Assembly: GCF_001667375.1 (NCBI RefSeq)
Contig: NZ_LZIN01000019.1
Coordinates: 1 to 64,000, forward strand
Length of the DNA: 64,000 nucleotides
Direction of reading: 5' to 3'
From: Mycolicibacter sinensis
GTDB lineage: Bacteria; Actinomycetota; Actinomycetes; Mycobacteriales; Mycobacteriaceae
Translations under genes and position numbers: made by a program
Part shown: positions 47,069 to 55,301 of the stretch, in pieces
Position numbering within the stretch: the first letter of the stretch is position 1
Layout of the letters: each line of letters starts with the position of its first letter
Notes under the pieces: generated by a model
Seen by the model: only the letters and a program-made list of their open reading frames with translations
Told to the model about the DNA's origin: nothing
Database searches by the model: none

Positions 47069-48416
47069 AGGTGGCGGTGACGTCGAACACGGCATCCCAG
47101 AGCCCCTGGACATCGAAGGGCCCGATGATCCCGCTGTTGTCGGCGATGTTGTAGAGGTAATCGCCCAAGAAGTCGTGGATCTGCTCGACCGAAGGCAGGA
47201 AGCCGGTGGTGTCGATCACCGCGTCGGGCGGAAGCGGATTCTTCAGGTCCAGCAGCACCGTGCCCAGCCGCCACAGCCAGGCTTCGTAGTCGATGATCTC
47301 CGGGGTCGAGATGTTGGCGGTGCCCTCGTCGTAGTGGGCCAGCCACTGGTCGATCACCGGGTTACCCGGCCACAGGTCACCGACCCCCTTCGCCAGCACG
47401 TAGTAGCTGGGCAGCGACCAGGTGGCGGGATCCAGGAGGTCGCCGGCCGGGTCAGGCAGCAGGCAGGGTCCGGGGCAGAACGGGCTGCCCGGGACGAACG
47501 GGTTGAAGGCCACCAGCATCGAGGCGAGGACGGCCTGCATGGCCCTGCCGAACTCCACCAAGTCGGGCAGCACGAACTTGTCGGGGTCAAACGGCTGCAT
47601 CAAGCTGTTGAAGAAGTTGATGAACGGCTGGTCGAAGTCCATCGCGTATGACGTTCCGGCCCAGGGCATCAGCGGGGTGTCCGGGTCGATGTTCGGGTAG
47701 TCCTCGGGGTTGAGGCCCAGTTGCTCGAGGGTGCGGCTGCCCTCCCAGTAGAACCCGTCGTGGGCCAGCCCGCTGTTGATCATGCCGGGTGAATTCGGGT
47801 CGAAGTAGTAGGAATTGCCGTCCATCATGTCCGAGAACGGGACCTGGAACCAGTTCTCGATCAGCGGGAACTTCTGCAGGCCGGTGGCGATCAGCAGGCT
47901 CCAGATGGTCTGGTCGATCCAGGTGAAGCCGGTGATGGGGCTGGTCGGCATGGCCGGCAGGCAGTCCAGGCTGGCACAACTCGGGTGCACCGGGATCTCG
48001 ACGTTGGCCAGCATCGACAGTTGCTGGCCCAGACCCGGGTAGAAGAAATCTCCTTCGTGGCCCGCCCCGGACAGCTCCGGGAACGGCACCAGCAGCTGGA
48101 TGACCGACTCGAAGTGGCCGAGGTCGCCCGGATCCTCACCCCAGATGTTGGTCGGGCTGCCGACGAACCAGGGCCCGCTGTAGAACAGGGACCTCGACAG
48201 CGTGTCCAGCGCGTGGATCTCATTCGCCGGAATGTTGACCAGCGCCTGGAACAGATTCAGCGGGACGCTCATCAACGACTCGCCGGCGGTGAGACGCTGC
48301 GCGAGGTGTACCGCGGTGGGCTCTGGGGCGCGCACTACCGCCGGAGCGACGGCGATGAGGCCCGCTGTGGTGATCGCCAGCCCGGCACTGCCGTACGAGC
48401 GCAGGGCAGCAACCAT
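47067..48416 (-). CDS. Secreted protein of an unrecognised family (NIWGEDPGD copy 1)
   Basis: A 449-residue exported protein (signal peptide MVAALRSYGSAGLAITTAGL to about VVRAP). It belongs with the next two genes to one family. Shared landmarks in order: SVPLNLFQALVNIPANEI, TNIWGEDPGDLGHF, LGQQLSMLANVEIP, SPITGFTWID, LMPWAGTSYAMDFDQPF with FFNSLMQPFD, NPFVPGSPFCPGPCLLP (a CxxxC pair) and LWPGNPVIDQWL. The mature protein is acidic, Pro/Trp/Phe-rich and lacks any enzyme motif I know. It lies alone on its promoter, 163 bases from the next copy. Function unknown; cell-envelope location is inferred. Confidence 0.8.
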   Translation of the reverse strand: MVAALRSYGSAGLAITTAGLIAVAPAVVRAPEPTAVHLAQRLTAGESLMSVPLNLFQALVNIPANEIHALDTLSRSLFYSGPWFVGSPTNIWGEDPGDLGHFESVIQLLVPFPELSGAGHEGDFFYPGLGQQLSMLANVEIPVHPSCASLDCLPAMPTSPITGFTWIDQTIWSLLIATGLQKFPLIENWFQVPFSDMMDGNSYYFDPNSPGMINSGLAHDGFYWEGSRTLEQLGLNPEDYPNIDPDTPLMPWAGTSYAMDFDQPFINFFNSLMQPFDPDKFVLPDLVEFGRAMQAVLASMLVAFNPFVPGSPFCPGPCLLPDPAGDLLDPATWSLPSYYVLAKGVGDLWPGNPVIDQWLAHYDEGTANISTPEIIDYEAWLWRLGTVLLDLKNPLPPDAVIDTTGFLPSVEQIHDFLGDYLYNIADNSGIIGPFDVQGLWDAVFDVTAT

Positions 48417-48534
48417 CCCGATGATCCTCCGATTGCAGTGAGCCGACGTACCTCTGAGAGCCGTAAGTAATCTACCAAAGCGTTAAATAAGTGCAACGCG
48501 TCACACCGAAGTCCGCCCGGGCGGAAGCGCACGA

Positions 48535-48565
48535 CAGCCCGGCCGCGTAGCTGCGGGCCGGGCTG
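48535..48565 (-). terminator. Hairpin after secreted-family copy 2
   Basis: A 10-bp perfect stem, CAGCCCGGCC (48535-48544) with GGCCGGGCTG (48556-48565), starts 15 bases beyond the stop of the minus-strand gene at 48580. There is no T-run. It separates copies 2 and 1 of the family into different transcripts. Confidence 0.55.
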
Positions 48566-48579
48566 CCGTGGGTGCCGGT

Positions 48580-50304
48580 CTAGAAGTTGAACCAGCTCGA
48601 CATCTCGGCCCACAGGTCGGTGAGCCCCAGATAGACGCTGTCGTGCTCGGGGTCCAGGGCGTGCAGGAAGTCGTCCCAGACCAGCAGCGAGTTCTTGCCG
48701 CCGTATTCGCCGATAACCTGGTCGGCCAGATCCTTGGTCGGATCCCAGGTCGGCGGCATGTAGTAGCCGGTCTCGGGGTTAATCGGCCACGGCCCCAGCA
48801 GGCCCGGGTCGGTCATGATCCCGCCGTTGACGACCAGGGCCGGCAACCAGGGGTTGATGGCCGCGAGCGAGTCGATGATCTGGTTGTGGGTGTCCGCATC
48901 GAAGGTGAACATACCGGTCTGCAGCGCCGAGATACCGGCCAGGATCTGCTCGTCGGTTCCGCCGTTGGCATTGCCGACGGCGTTGTCGCCCGCTTGCTCG
49001 GTCAGGTCGATCCACTGCTGGATCAGCGGGTTGGGGGCGCCGATGCCCTGGATTGACTTGACCAGGTCCAGGGTGGTCACGCCCCACGGCGGGGAGACCG
49101 GCGGCATATTGCACAGGCCCGGGCACATCGGGCTGCCCGCGACGTAGGGGTTGAAGTCGACGACCATCCCGGCGATCAGGGCTTTCATCGCCTGGAAGAC
49201 CTCTTCCGGGCCGGCGAAGTGGAAGCCGGTGAGCGGGTCGTCGCCGTTGACGCTCCAGTCGACCGGCTGCATCAGGCTGTCGAACCACTTCTGCATCGGG
49301 CCGAAGGGGTCCAGCTTGAAGGTCAGACCTGCCCAGGGCATCAGGTTGACCTGGTTGCCGAACGCGTCTTTGAGGGGTTCGCCGTTTTCGTCGAGAATGG
49401 TATGCGTTCCCGGGTAGCCGAAGCCGGGCTGAGCCTCACCGGACCATGGCTTCCCGCCGTACATGGGCCCGCCAGGCACCGCGCCGCCCTCACCGACACC
49501 GGCGTCCGGGTTGGCGATACCGCCGGAGGTGGGGTTGTCGGGGTCGCTCCACGGAGTGTCCGGGAACTTGTAACCGTTCAGCATGTCCTGGATCGGCACC
49601 TTGAGCCAGTACTTGAACAGGTCCAACTGGTTGTCGTCGTTGGGGAAGTTGGTGAACTTCGCGAAGAAGTTCAGCATTGCGTCCAAACCGGTGATCCCGG
49701 TGATCGGCTCGACCGGCGACATCGGGTAGCACTGGATCGAGTCACACGACGCGCTGATCGGCAGCAGGGCCGCGGCGAACATCGCGAACTGCTGACCCCA
49801 GCCCGCGGTGCCGTTGGCCAGGGCATCCGGGTCGATCGTGGGGTCGTACAGGCCAGAGAGCTGCGGCGCGAACGGGAACAGGTAGTCCATCACGGCCATG
49901 AAGTGGCCCGGGTCGCCCGGGTCCTCACCCCAGATGTTGGTGGCGCTCGGGGTGAACCAGTTGCCGGTGAAGAAGAACGAGTTGGCCAGCACGTTGGTGG
50001 CCGACACCTCGTTGTAAGGGATGTTGACGAGGTCCTGGAACAGGTTGAACGGAATGTTCAGGAAGGAGGCCTCGGCGGCCAGCGCCACCGCCCGCTCCGC
50101 GGCCGTCAGTCCCGGTGTCCACGGATTGACCGGAGCGACCGGGGCCAGCGCCACGACGCTCGCGGCGGCGACGGCCGCCCCCGCGGTCAGGTGGCGGCGC
50201 TGCGATCCCGCACGATGTGCAACGGCGAACGATCGACGCTCCGGCACCGCGCGGTGCCGGCCGGCGTTGGTATACCCACGCTCACGGGCTACACCATGCT
50301 TCAC
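48580..50304 (-). CDS. Secreted protein of an unrecognised family (NIWGEDPGD copy 2)
   Basis: A 574-residue member of the same family, the longest copy. After a basic N-terminus and a hydrophobic segment (HLTAGAAVAAASVVALAPVA), it has FNIPFNLFQDLVNIPYNEVS, TNIWGEDPGDPGHFMAVMDY, CDSIQCYPMSPVEPITGITG, LMPWAGLTFKLDPFGPM with WFDSLMQPVD, and NPYVAGSPMCPGLCNMPP. A Gly/Pro-rich insert (GGIANPDAGVGEGGAVPGGP) in the middle is absent from copy 1. The start is GTG at 50304 after GGGGGAA. No catalytic motif is recognised. Its stop is followed by a hairpin. Confidence 0.8.
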   Translation of the reverse strand: MKHGVARERGYTNAGRHRAVPERRSFAVAHRAGSQRRHLTAGAAVAAASVVALAPVAPVNPWTPGLTAAERAVALAAEASFLNIPFNLFQDLVNIPYNEVSATNVLANSFFFTGNWFTPSATNIWGEDPGDPGHFMAVMDYLFPFAPQLSGLYDPTIDPDALANGTAGWGQQFAMFAAALLPISASCDSIQCYPMSPVEPITGITGLDAMLNFFAKFTNFPNDDNQLDLFKYWLKVPIQDMLNGYKFPDTPWSDPDNPTSGGIANPDAGVGEGGAVPGGPMYGGKPWSGEAQPGFGYPGTHTILDENGEPLKDAFGNQVNLMPWAGLTFKLDPFGPMQKWFDSLMQPVDWSVNGDDPLTGFHFAGPEEVFQAMKALIAGMVVDFNPYVAGSPMCPGLCNMPPVSPPWGVTTLDLVKSIQGIGAPNPLIQQWIDLTEQAGDNAVGNANGGTDEQILAGISALQTGMFTFDADTHNQIIDSLAAINPWLPALVVNGGIMTDPGLLGPWPINPETGYYMPPTWDPTKDLADQVIGEYGGKNSLLVWDDFLHALDPEHDSVYLGLTDLWAEMSSWFNF

Positions 50305-50557
50305 ATTTCCCCCTTGAGTCCCTTACAGACCGTGACAGCATATCGGCGTCACGACCCGGTGTCTAAGCGAGTACGAGTTAATTTACATACGGTGCGAAGT
50401 AACGTCTGCTAAGTCGCACATCATGGTCATCTTTGGCTGATCTTCTGGTCGATATTCGCAGGCGGTCGGACGGCAGCACCCGCGCTGTCGGCTCAGCGGG
50501 ACGATACCGCACCGCGCGACCGCCTGCGGGAGGAGCAAGTGAGCCCGTGACGCCGGC

Positions 50558-52159
50558 CTAGAACAAAGTGGTCAGGTCCCCCAATCCGAAAGCGTCGAGC
50601 AGCCCGGTGAACACGTCCGCGCTCCCCGCAGCAGCGCCACCGGCGTCCCCGGTGTCAGTGGCCGCCCCGAGCACCGGGGTCAGGTCGTCGAAGTCCACCG
50701 GCTGGTAGCCGGCTGAGTTCGCCCAGTCGGCGAAGAACTGCTGAACCCCGGAGGCCTGCATGAAGTCGATGAGCTGCTGCATCATCGGTGACGGCGGGAC
50801 GGAGATCGGGGTGTCGACATTGGCCGGCGGGTCATCCGGCGACGGGTTGCCGGTATCGAACCACTGCTGCAGCGACTGCGACACCGCGTCGTTGAGGTCG
50901 ACCTGGTGCGGAGTCGGGCCGTTGGCCATCCCGTAGTAGGCGTTCAGCGGGCTGTCCGCATTGGCCCGGGTGAGCCAGTCCTCCAGGTAGGGGTTGCCGG
51001 GCCACATCTTGTCCAGGTCCGTCACCAGTGCCAGCGGCGTCGCCGACGGATTGGCCAGGCAGGTGGTCCCGCAGAACGGGTCCCCGGGAGACGAGGGGTC
51101 GAAAGCGATGATCTGGCCCGCGGTCATGGTCTGCAGTGCCCGGCCGAACTCTTCGAAGGTGGGGATCTGGAAGCCGCTGGCGTAGGTATTGAGGTCGACC
51201 GGAGCCTGCAGGCTGTTGAAGAAGTTCTGGAACGGATACAGCAGGTCGAGCTTGAACGTCTCGTTGGACCACGGCATCAAGTTGACCGGGTTGCCGTTGC
51301 CGTTGACGACCTCATCGGTGCCGGGAACGACGTGAATGCCCTGCGACTGGGTGGCGGCGTCCTGGGGCAGGTTGGCGATGTCACCTGGGGTCGCCGGATG
51401 GGTGCCGACGAAACCGAGGGTGGGGTCGCTGGGCACCGAGCCGTCGGGGTTTCCCGCGGCATCGGTTCCGATCCCCATCGCCGGATTGATCACGGTGGGA
51501 AAGGTGTAGCCATTCTGCAGATCCGATAGCGGGACGCCGAACCAGTTCTGGAATATCGGGTAGGGCTGAATTCCCGAGAGCGCGGCAAAAAACCAGGCAT
51601 TGTGGTCGAAGAACGAGGAGCCGGTTATCTCGCTCGACGGCAACAGCGGCGCACTGTAGTCGGCGTCACTGGATGCACTCGTCGGGATCTCGGCATCGGC
51701 GAGCAGGGTGAACTGCTGGCCCAGACCCAGGTGCCCGGCTGCTGCCTCGTCCCAGTCGAAGCCGGGAGCACCCGGTTCCGGGCTGCCCTGCCCGGAGATC
51801 TGGCTGAACGGGAACGCCATGTCGATGACGCCCATGAAGTGGCCCGGGTCGCCGGGGTCCTCCCCCCAGATGTTGGTCGCGCTCGGCGACCACCAGTTAC
51901 CGCTGTAGATCAGGGCGTTCCCCAGGATGGTCATCGCCCCGATCTCGGTGCTGGGCACGTTGACCAGCGCTTGGAACAGATTCAACGGGACGTTCAGCAG
52001 CGAGTCGGTGCCGCTGAGCAGCAGCAGTTCGCGCTCGACGGCCGACATCGGTGTCGTCGCCACCGGCGTGACCAGAGCGGCGGCGACCAGGCCGGCCGCC
52101 GCCACAGCGGCGAGCTTCGCCTCGGGTGGGCGCATTGCTGCGTCTTTGTTGAAGTTCAC
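50558..52159 (-). CDS. Secreted protein of an unrecognised family (NIWGEDPGD copy 3)
   Basis: A 533-residue member with signal peptide (RPPEAKLAAVAAAGLVAAAL), then LNVPLNLFQALVNVPSTEIG, TNIWGEDPGDPGHFMGVIDM, LMPWSNETFKLDLLYPFQNF with FNSLQAPVD, DPSSPGDPFCGTTCLANP (CxxxC kept) and MWPGNPYLEDWL. The C-terminal 100 residues (DDPPANVDTPISVPPSP, then AGGAAAGSADVFTGLLDAFG) are unlike copies 1 and 2. The start is GTG at 52159 preceded by GGGGGGATCC. A 253-base gap separates it from copy 2, so it likely has its own promoter. Function unknown. Confidence 0.8.
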   Translation of the reverse strand: MNFNKDAAMRPPEAKLAAVAAAGLVAAALVTPVATTPMSAVERELLLLSGTDSLLNVPLNLFQALVNVPSTEIGAMTILGNALIYSGNWWSPSATNIWGEDPGDPGHFMGVIDMAFPFSQISGQGSPEPGAPGFDWDEAAAGHLGLGQQFTLLADAEIPTSASSDADYSAPLLPSSEITGSSFFDHNAWFFAALSGIQPYPIFQNWFGVPLSDLQNGYTFPTVINPAMGIGTDAAGNPDGSVPSDPTLGFVGTHPATPGDIANLPQDAATQSQGIHVVPGTDEVVNGNGNPVNLMPWSNETFKLDLLYPFQNFFNSLQAPVDLNTYASGFQIPTFEEFGRALQTMTAGQIIAFDPSSPGDPFCGTTCLANPSATPLALVTDLDKMWPGNPYLEDWLTRANADSPLNAYYGMANGPTPHQVDLNDAVSQSLQQWFDTGNPSPDDPPANVDTPISVPPSPMMQQLIDFMQASGVQQFFADWANSAGYQPVDFDDLTPVLGAATDTGDAGGAAAGSADVFTGLLDAFGLGDLTTLF

Positions 52160-52307
52160 GGATCCCCCCGGCCCCAGGCGTTACATAAGACCGGCTGAAT
52201 CTACACCAAACGGTACGCCCACACCACTAAAGGCAATACTTTGTGATCGTTACCGCAGTGCTAAAGGCTATCTCGCCTATAGAAAGAGCCAATTCATCCA
52301 AAACGTA

Positions 52308-53036
52308 TCATTTGGTCAGCCAGGCGCGATTGCCGTAGCTGTCCAGATGGACCACTTCGCCGACCGGTCGGCGGGTGGTGGGACCGTAGCGCCCGCGCGG
52401 CCACCCCAGCGGCACGATGCAGCACGGCGTCACCGCGTGCGGCAGACCCAAGATGCGCCGCGCCGCGCGCTGACTCCACAGCGGCAGCGTGATCAGCGAG
52501 GCGCCCAGCCCCATGGCGCGCGCGGCCAGCAGCAGGTTCTGCACGCTGGGATAGATGGAGCCCCAGTAGGCCGACTCGGCGATGTGCGGCATCCGCACCA
52601 CCGGCAGCCGCCCCTCTCGGGCGCCCAGCCGTAGGCAGGCCACCACCAGCACCGGAATCTCGGCGAAGTGGTCGATCTGCCACTCCATCGCCCGCGCGAT
52701 GCCGGCGATCGCCGGGTCGGTCTTGAGTCTGCGCCGCAGCACCACCCCGCGCTGGAGCTTCCAGGCCTGCCGGTACCGCTTGGCCAGTTCTTCCTTGACC
52801 CGCCGGTCCCGCACGACGATGAACTCCCAGTTCTGCCCGTCGTTACCGGTGGGCGCGCGCTGCGCCAGCTCGATGCACTTAAGCACCACGGCGTCGTCGA
52901 CCGGTTCGGAGTACACCCGCCGCACCGCGCGCTGGGTCATCATCGCCTCGCCCAGCGGCATATCGAGGCGGGCCAGCGCCTCGGCCGGGGCGGGCACGTG
53001 GGTGGGAATGAACCGCGGGGCGTCCGGTGCCGTCAT
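52308..53036 (-). CDS. Nitroreductase family protein
   Basis: A 242-residue FMN-dependent nitroreductase-fold enzyme. It has the N-terminal pattern EAMMTQRAVRRVYSEPVDDA with CIELAQRAPTGNDGQNWEFI (FMN phosphate contacts), and the later SVQNLLLAARAMGLGASLIT and VTPCCIVPLGWPRGRY. ATG at 53036 overlaps the DUF2505 stop (ATGA), so the start is set by coupling; a start eight codons upstream is less likely. It is the last gene of a flavodoxin-DUF2505-nitroreductase operon. Substrate unknown. Confidence 0.9.
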   Translation of the reverse strand: MTAPDAPRFIPTHVPAPAEALARLDMPLGEAMMTQRAVRRVYSEPVDDAVVLKCIELAQRAPTGNDGQNWEFIVVRDRRVKEELAKRYRQAWKLQRGVVLRRRLKTDPAIAGIARAMEWQIDHFAEIPVLVVACLRLGAREGRLPVVRMPHIAESAYWGSIYPSVQNLLLAARAMGLGASLITLPLWSQRAARRILGLPHAVTPCCIVPLGWPRGRYGPTTRRPVGEVVHLDSYGNRAWLTK

Positions 53037-53545
53037 TTTCCGGCCCTGTCGCCCAGCCACTCCGCGGTGAACCGCTGGATCGCGGGGATGCCCTGGGCGA
53101 ATTCCTTCGCCAGGAAACTCTCGATGGGGCCGCCGACCAGCGGGATCTTGAACTCGATGGTCCCGGTGAGATCCATCCGCGAGCCACTGCCGGTGGGTTG
53201 CAGAACGGCGGTCCCGCCGCCGCGGCCCGGCGCCCCGACCACCGCGACGTCGATGTCGCCGGTGACCCGGCCGTCGGAGGTAGGAGTCCAGACCTCGGTG
53301 GTGACGATGTTGAGGTCGCCGCGGTAGACCTTGGTCAAAATTCCCGGCAGCGCGCCGTGGCGCAGGTCTTCGGTGACCACCACGCGCACCGCGCCGTCGG
53401 CGTCGACGGTCAGGGAGTCCAGCGTCTTCGCCCCGCCGTCAAACTCGGCGTTGCGGGCGAGCCAGTAGTCGCGCGAGCCGAACGCGGAGTGCACCTGCTC
53501 GACGCTCGCGGGCGACTCGAACACGATCTCGAAGGAACGCGGCAT
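53033..53545 (-). CDS. DUF2505 family protein (START-like fold)
   Basis: A 170-residue actinobacterial DUF2505 protein. It begins MPRSFEIVFESPASVEQVHS and has the pattern ARNAEFDGGAKTLDSLTVDA, a central RVVVTEDLRHGALPGILTKV, and C-terminal KIPLVGGPIESFLAKEFAQG. The family resembles SRPBCC/START lipid- or cofactor-binding domains but has no assigned role. It overlaps the nitroreductase gene by 4 bases and lies 12 bases after the flavodoxin gene, so all three are co-expressed. Confidence 0.87.
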   Translation of the reverse strand: MPRSFEIVFESPASVEQVHSAFGSRDYWLARNAEFDGGAKTLDSLTVDADGAVRVVVTEDLRHGALPGILTKVYRGDLNIVTTEVWTPTSDGRVTGDIDVAVVGAPGRGGGTAVLQPTGSGSRMDLTGTIEFKIPLVGGPIESFLAKEFAQGIPAIQRFTAEWLGDRAGK

Positions 53546-53557
53546 GGGTACCTTTCC

Positions 53558-54235
53558 CTACTTGCCGAACAAGCGGCTCGCCAGGCCCGCGGCGAACGTG
53601 CGGACCCGGTCCAGCTGCTCGGGCTGGACGTTGGTGGGCGGCAGGCGCAGACCCAGGTAACGCTTGCGGTAGCGCCCGGTGCCCAGGTAACTGGTCAGCG
53701 ACAGCATCGAGTGCAGCGGGTCGCCGGGATAGGTGAAGTGGATCTCGTCGGTGTAGCGGCCACCGCACTGCTCCCCCAGTCGAGCGACCTCGGCGTAGTT
53801 CTCCTGCCAATACTCCCGACACACGGTGAACACCGCGAACGGCTTGCCGTCCAACAGCTTTCGCGCCTCTTCGGTTTGCAGGAAGGACCGGATCGGCATG
53901 GCCGGCGCCTTCCACCAGGTCGGTGAGCCGATGCAGATCAGGTCGTAGTCGCCGTCGCGCACCGCGTCGGGGGTGCGGATCTCACCGGTCTCGCCGCGCT
54001 GCTGGGCCTTGAGCACGCTGAGCATGTCCGGCCACACCCGCCGCATGGGGAACCGCGAGAACCGCTGCGCGTAGCGCGGATCGGTGAACTCGATGCCGGC
54101 TTTGACCACCTCGCAGCCGCGCTCGGCGAACACCTCGCCGGCGGTCTCGAGCACCTTGAGCGCCTGCCCGCTGTAGCTGTAGTACAGCAACAAGATCCGC
54201 GGCGCCCGCTGGTTGCCATTGGTCTCATCCGCCAT
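53558..54235 (-). CDS. Flavodoxin-like FMN-binding protein
   Basis: A 225-residue protein with a flavodoxin fold. The FMN phosphate loop is ILLLYYSYSGQALKVLETAG; the later IGSPTWWKAPAMPIRSFLQT and FAVFTVCREYWQENY correspond to the isoalloxazine and ribityl loops. It is longer than simple flavodoxins, with a C-terminal segment HSMLSLTSYLGTGRYRKRYL. ATG at 54235 is chosen because AGGAGG lies five bases ahead. The reading frame stays open upstream through a 57-bp tandem repeat, which is not taken as coding. It heads the operon with DUF2505 and nitroreductase genes and probably supplies reducing flavin chemistry. Confidence 0.85.
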   Translation of the reverse strand: MADETNGNQRAPRILLLYYSYSGQALKVLETAGEVFAERGCEVVKAGIEFTDPRYAQRFSRFPMRRVWPDMLSVLKAQQRGETGEIRTPDAVRDGDYDLICIGSPTWWKAPAMPIRSFLQTEEARKLLDGKPFAVFTVCREYWQENYAEVARLGEQCGGRYTDEIHFTYPGDPLHSMLSLTSYLGTGRYRKRYLGLRLPPTNVQPEQLDRVRTFAAGLASRLFGK

Positions 54236-54246
54236 GTCTGCCTCCT

Positions 54247-54417
54247 GGTTCATGCGGCGGTCCCAGCTTCGGCTCTCCTCCGTCGAGCCTCGCTGAACCA
54301 CCGGGTTCATGCGGCGGTCCCAGCTTCGGCTCTCCTCCGTCGAGCCTCGCTGAACCGCCGGGTTCATGCGGCGGTCCCAGCTTCGGCTCTCCTCCGTCGA
54401 GCCTCGCTGAACCGCCG
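54247..54417. repeat. 57-bp tandem repeat, three copies (VNTR)
   Basis: Three head-to-tail units starting at 54247, 54304 and 54361, each 57 bases and nearly identical (the one difference noted is CCACC versus CGCCG near the end of the first unit). The unit begins GGTTCATGCGGCGGTCCCAG and contains CTCTCCTCCGTCGAGCC. It fills most of the space between the divergent flavodoxin and methyltransferase genes. Because 57 is a multiple of three, both strands stay open across it. Structure is that of mycobacterial MIRU/VNTR loci. Confidence 0.95.
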
Positions 54418-54454
54418 GGTCCGGCCGTGCGGTGCATCGAGTGCCCTCCCAGCG

Positions 54455-54460
54455 TATTAG
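54455..54460 (+). promoter_or_regulatory. -10 box candidate for the LCM-type methyltransferase gene
   Basis: TATTAG lies 10 bases before the GTG at 54471 with no Shine-Dalgarno between, suggesting a leaderless or near-leaderless transcript. It sits just downstream of the tandem repeat, so copy number could alter upstream promoter context. Confidence 0.4.
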
Positions 54461-54470
54461 GCTCGCCGAC

Positions 54471-55301
54471 GTGGCAGACAAGATCCCCGTCGACCTGCAC
54501 GGTGCCGCGGCGACCATGTTGACGACGCTGTACCTCAAAGCACTCGACGCCGATTTCGACTCCCCGGTCCTGGGCGATCGGTACGCCAAGGAAGCGGTCG
54601 AGCGTATCGACTTCGATTGGGACGCACTCAAAGCGCCCGGCCGGTGGGCGCCGCTGGTGACGGTGCGCACCGCCCAGTACGACATCTGGGCGCGCCAGTT
54701 CCTGGCCGCTCACCCGCAGGCCACCGTCATCCACCTGGGCTGCGGTCTGGACGCCCGCGTCTTCCGGATCGACCCGGGCCCGGAGGTGGCCTGGTACGAC
54801 GTCGACCAGCCGCCGGTGATCGCGTTGCGTGAGCAGATCTATCCCGACCGCCCCGGCTATCACCTGGTGGCGACGTCGGCGACCAACCCGTCCTGGCTGG
54901 ACGACATTCCCGCCGATCGCCCGGTGCTGCTGCTGGCCGAGGGCATCAGCATGTACCTGACCGAATCCGACGGGGTGGCGCTGCTGCAGAGCATCGTCGA
55001 GAGGTTTCCTGCCGGCGAACTGCAGATCGACTTCTACAACTGGCTGGGGGTCAAGACGCAGAAGACGCACCGGCTGCAGCGCCAATCCGGGGCCACGCTG
55101 CACTGGGCGGTCAACGACCCGGCCGACATTCTCGACAAGGTCACCGGAATCCGGCTGCTGGCCGCCGCCAACCTCTTCGACGCGCAGACCTTCAGCCGGG
55201 TGCCGGCCGGATTCCGGCGATCCAGCCGGGTGGCTCGCGCGGTGCCGCCGCTGCGCGGAATGCTGCAGTACCACCGCTACGCCTTCGGCCCGGTCAGCTG
55301 A
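54471..55301 (+). CDS. Class I SAM-dependent methyltransferase, LCM/TcmP type
   Basis: A 276-residue methyltransferase of the family related to tetracenomycin O-methyltransferase TcmP. It starts [20 protein letters not shown] and contains the motif [23 protein letters not shown] motif [41 protein letters not shown] and [17 protein letters not shown] at 54471 is preferred because earlier GTG at 54432 adds an atypical 13-residue tail. The 3' end overlaps papA5 (opposite strand) by 8 bases. A substrate linked to the neighbouring polyketide line is possible but unproved. Confidence 0.87.
   Translation: MADKIPVDLHGAAATMLTTLYLKALDADFDSPVLGDRYAKEAVERIDFDWDALKAPGRWAPLVTVRTAQYDIWARQFLAAHPQATVIHLGCGLDARVFRIDPGPEVAWYDVDQPPVIALREQIYPDRPGYHLVATSATNPSWLDDIPADRPVLLLAEGISMYLTESDGVALLQSIVERFPAGELQIDFYNWLGVKTQKTHRLQRQSGATLHWAVNDPADILDKVTGIRLLAAANLFDAQTFSRVPAGFRRSSRVARAVPPLRGMLQYHRYAFGPVS

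Noticed and set aside
54247..54417. Possible CRISPR array
   Set aside because: Units are directly adjacent with no unique spacers, the unit is 57 bases, and there are no cas genes.
54236..54685. N-terminal extension of the flavodoxin through the 57-bp repeats
   Set aside because: AGGAGG sits just before the ATG at 54235, the flavodoxin fold begins there, and the extension also runs across the start of the divergent methyltransferase gene.
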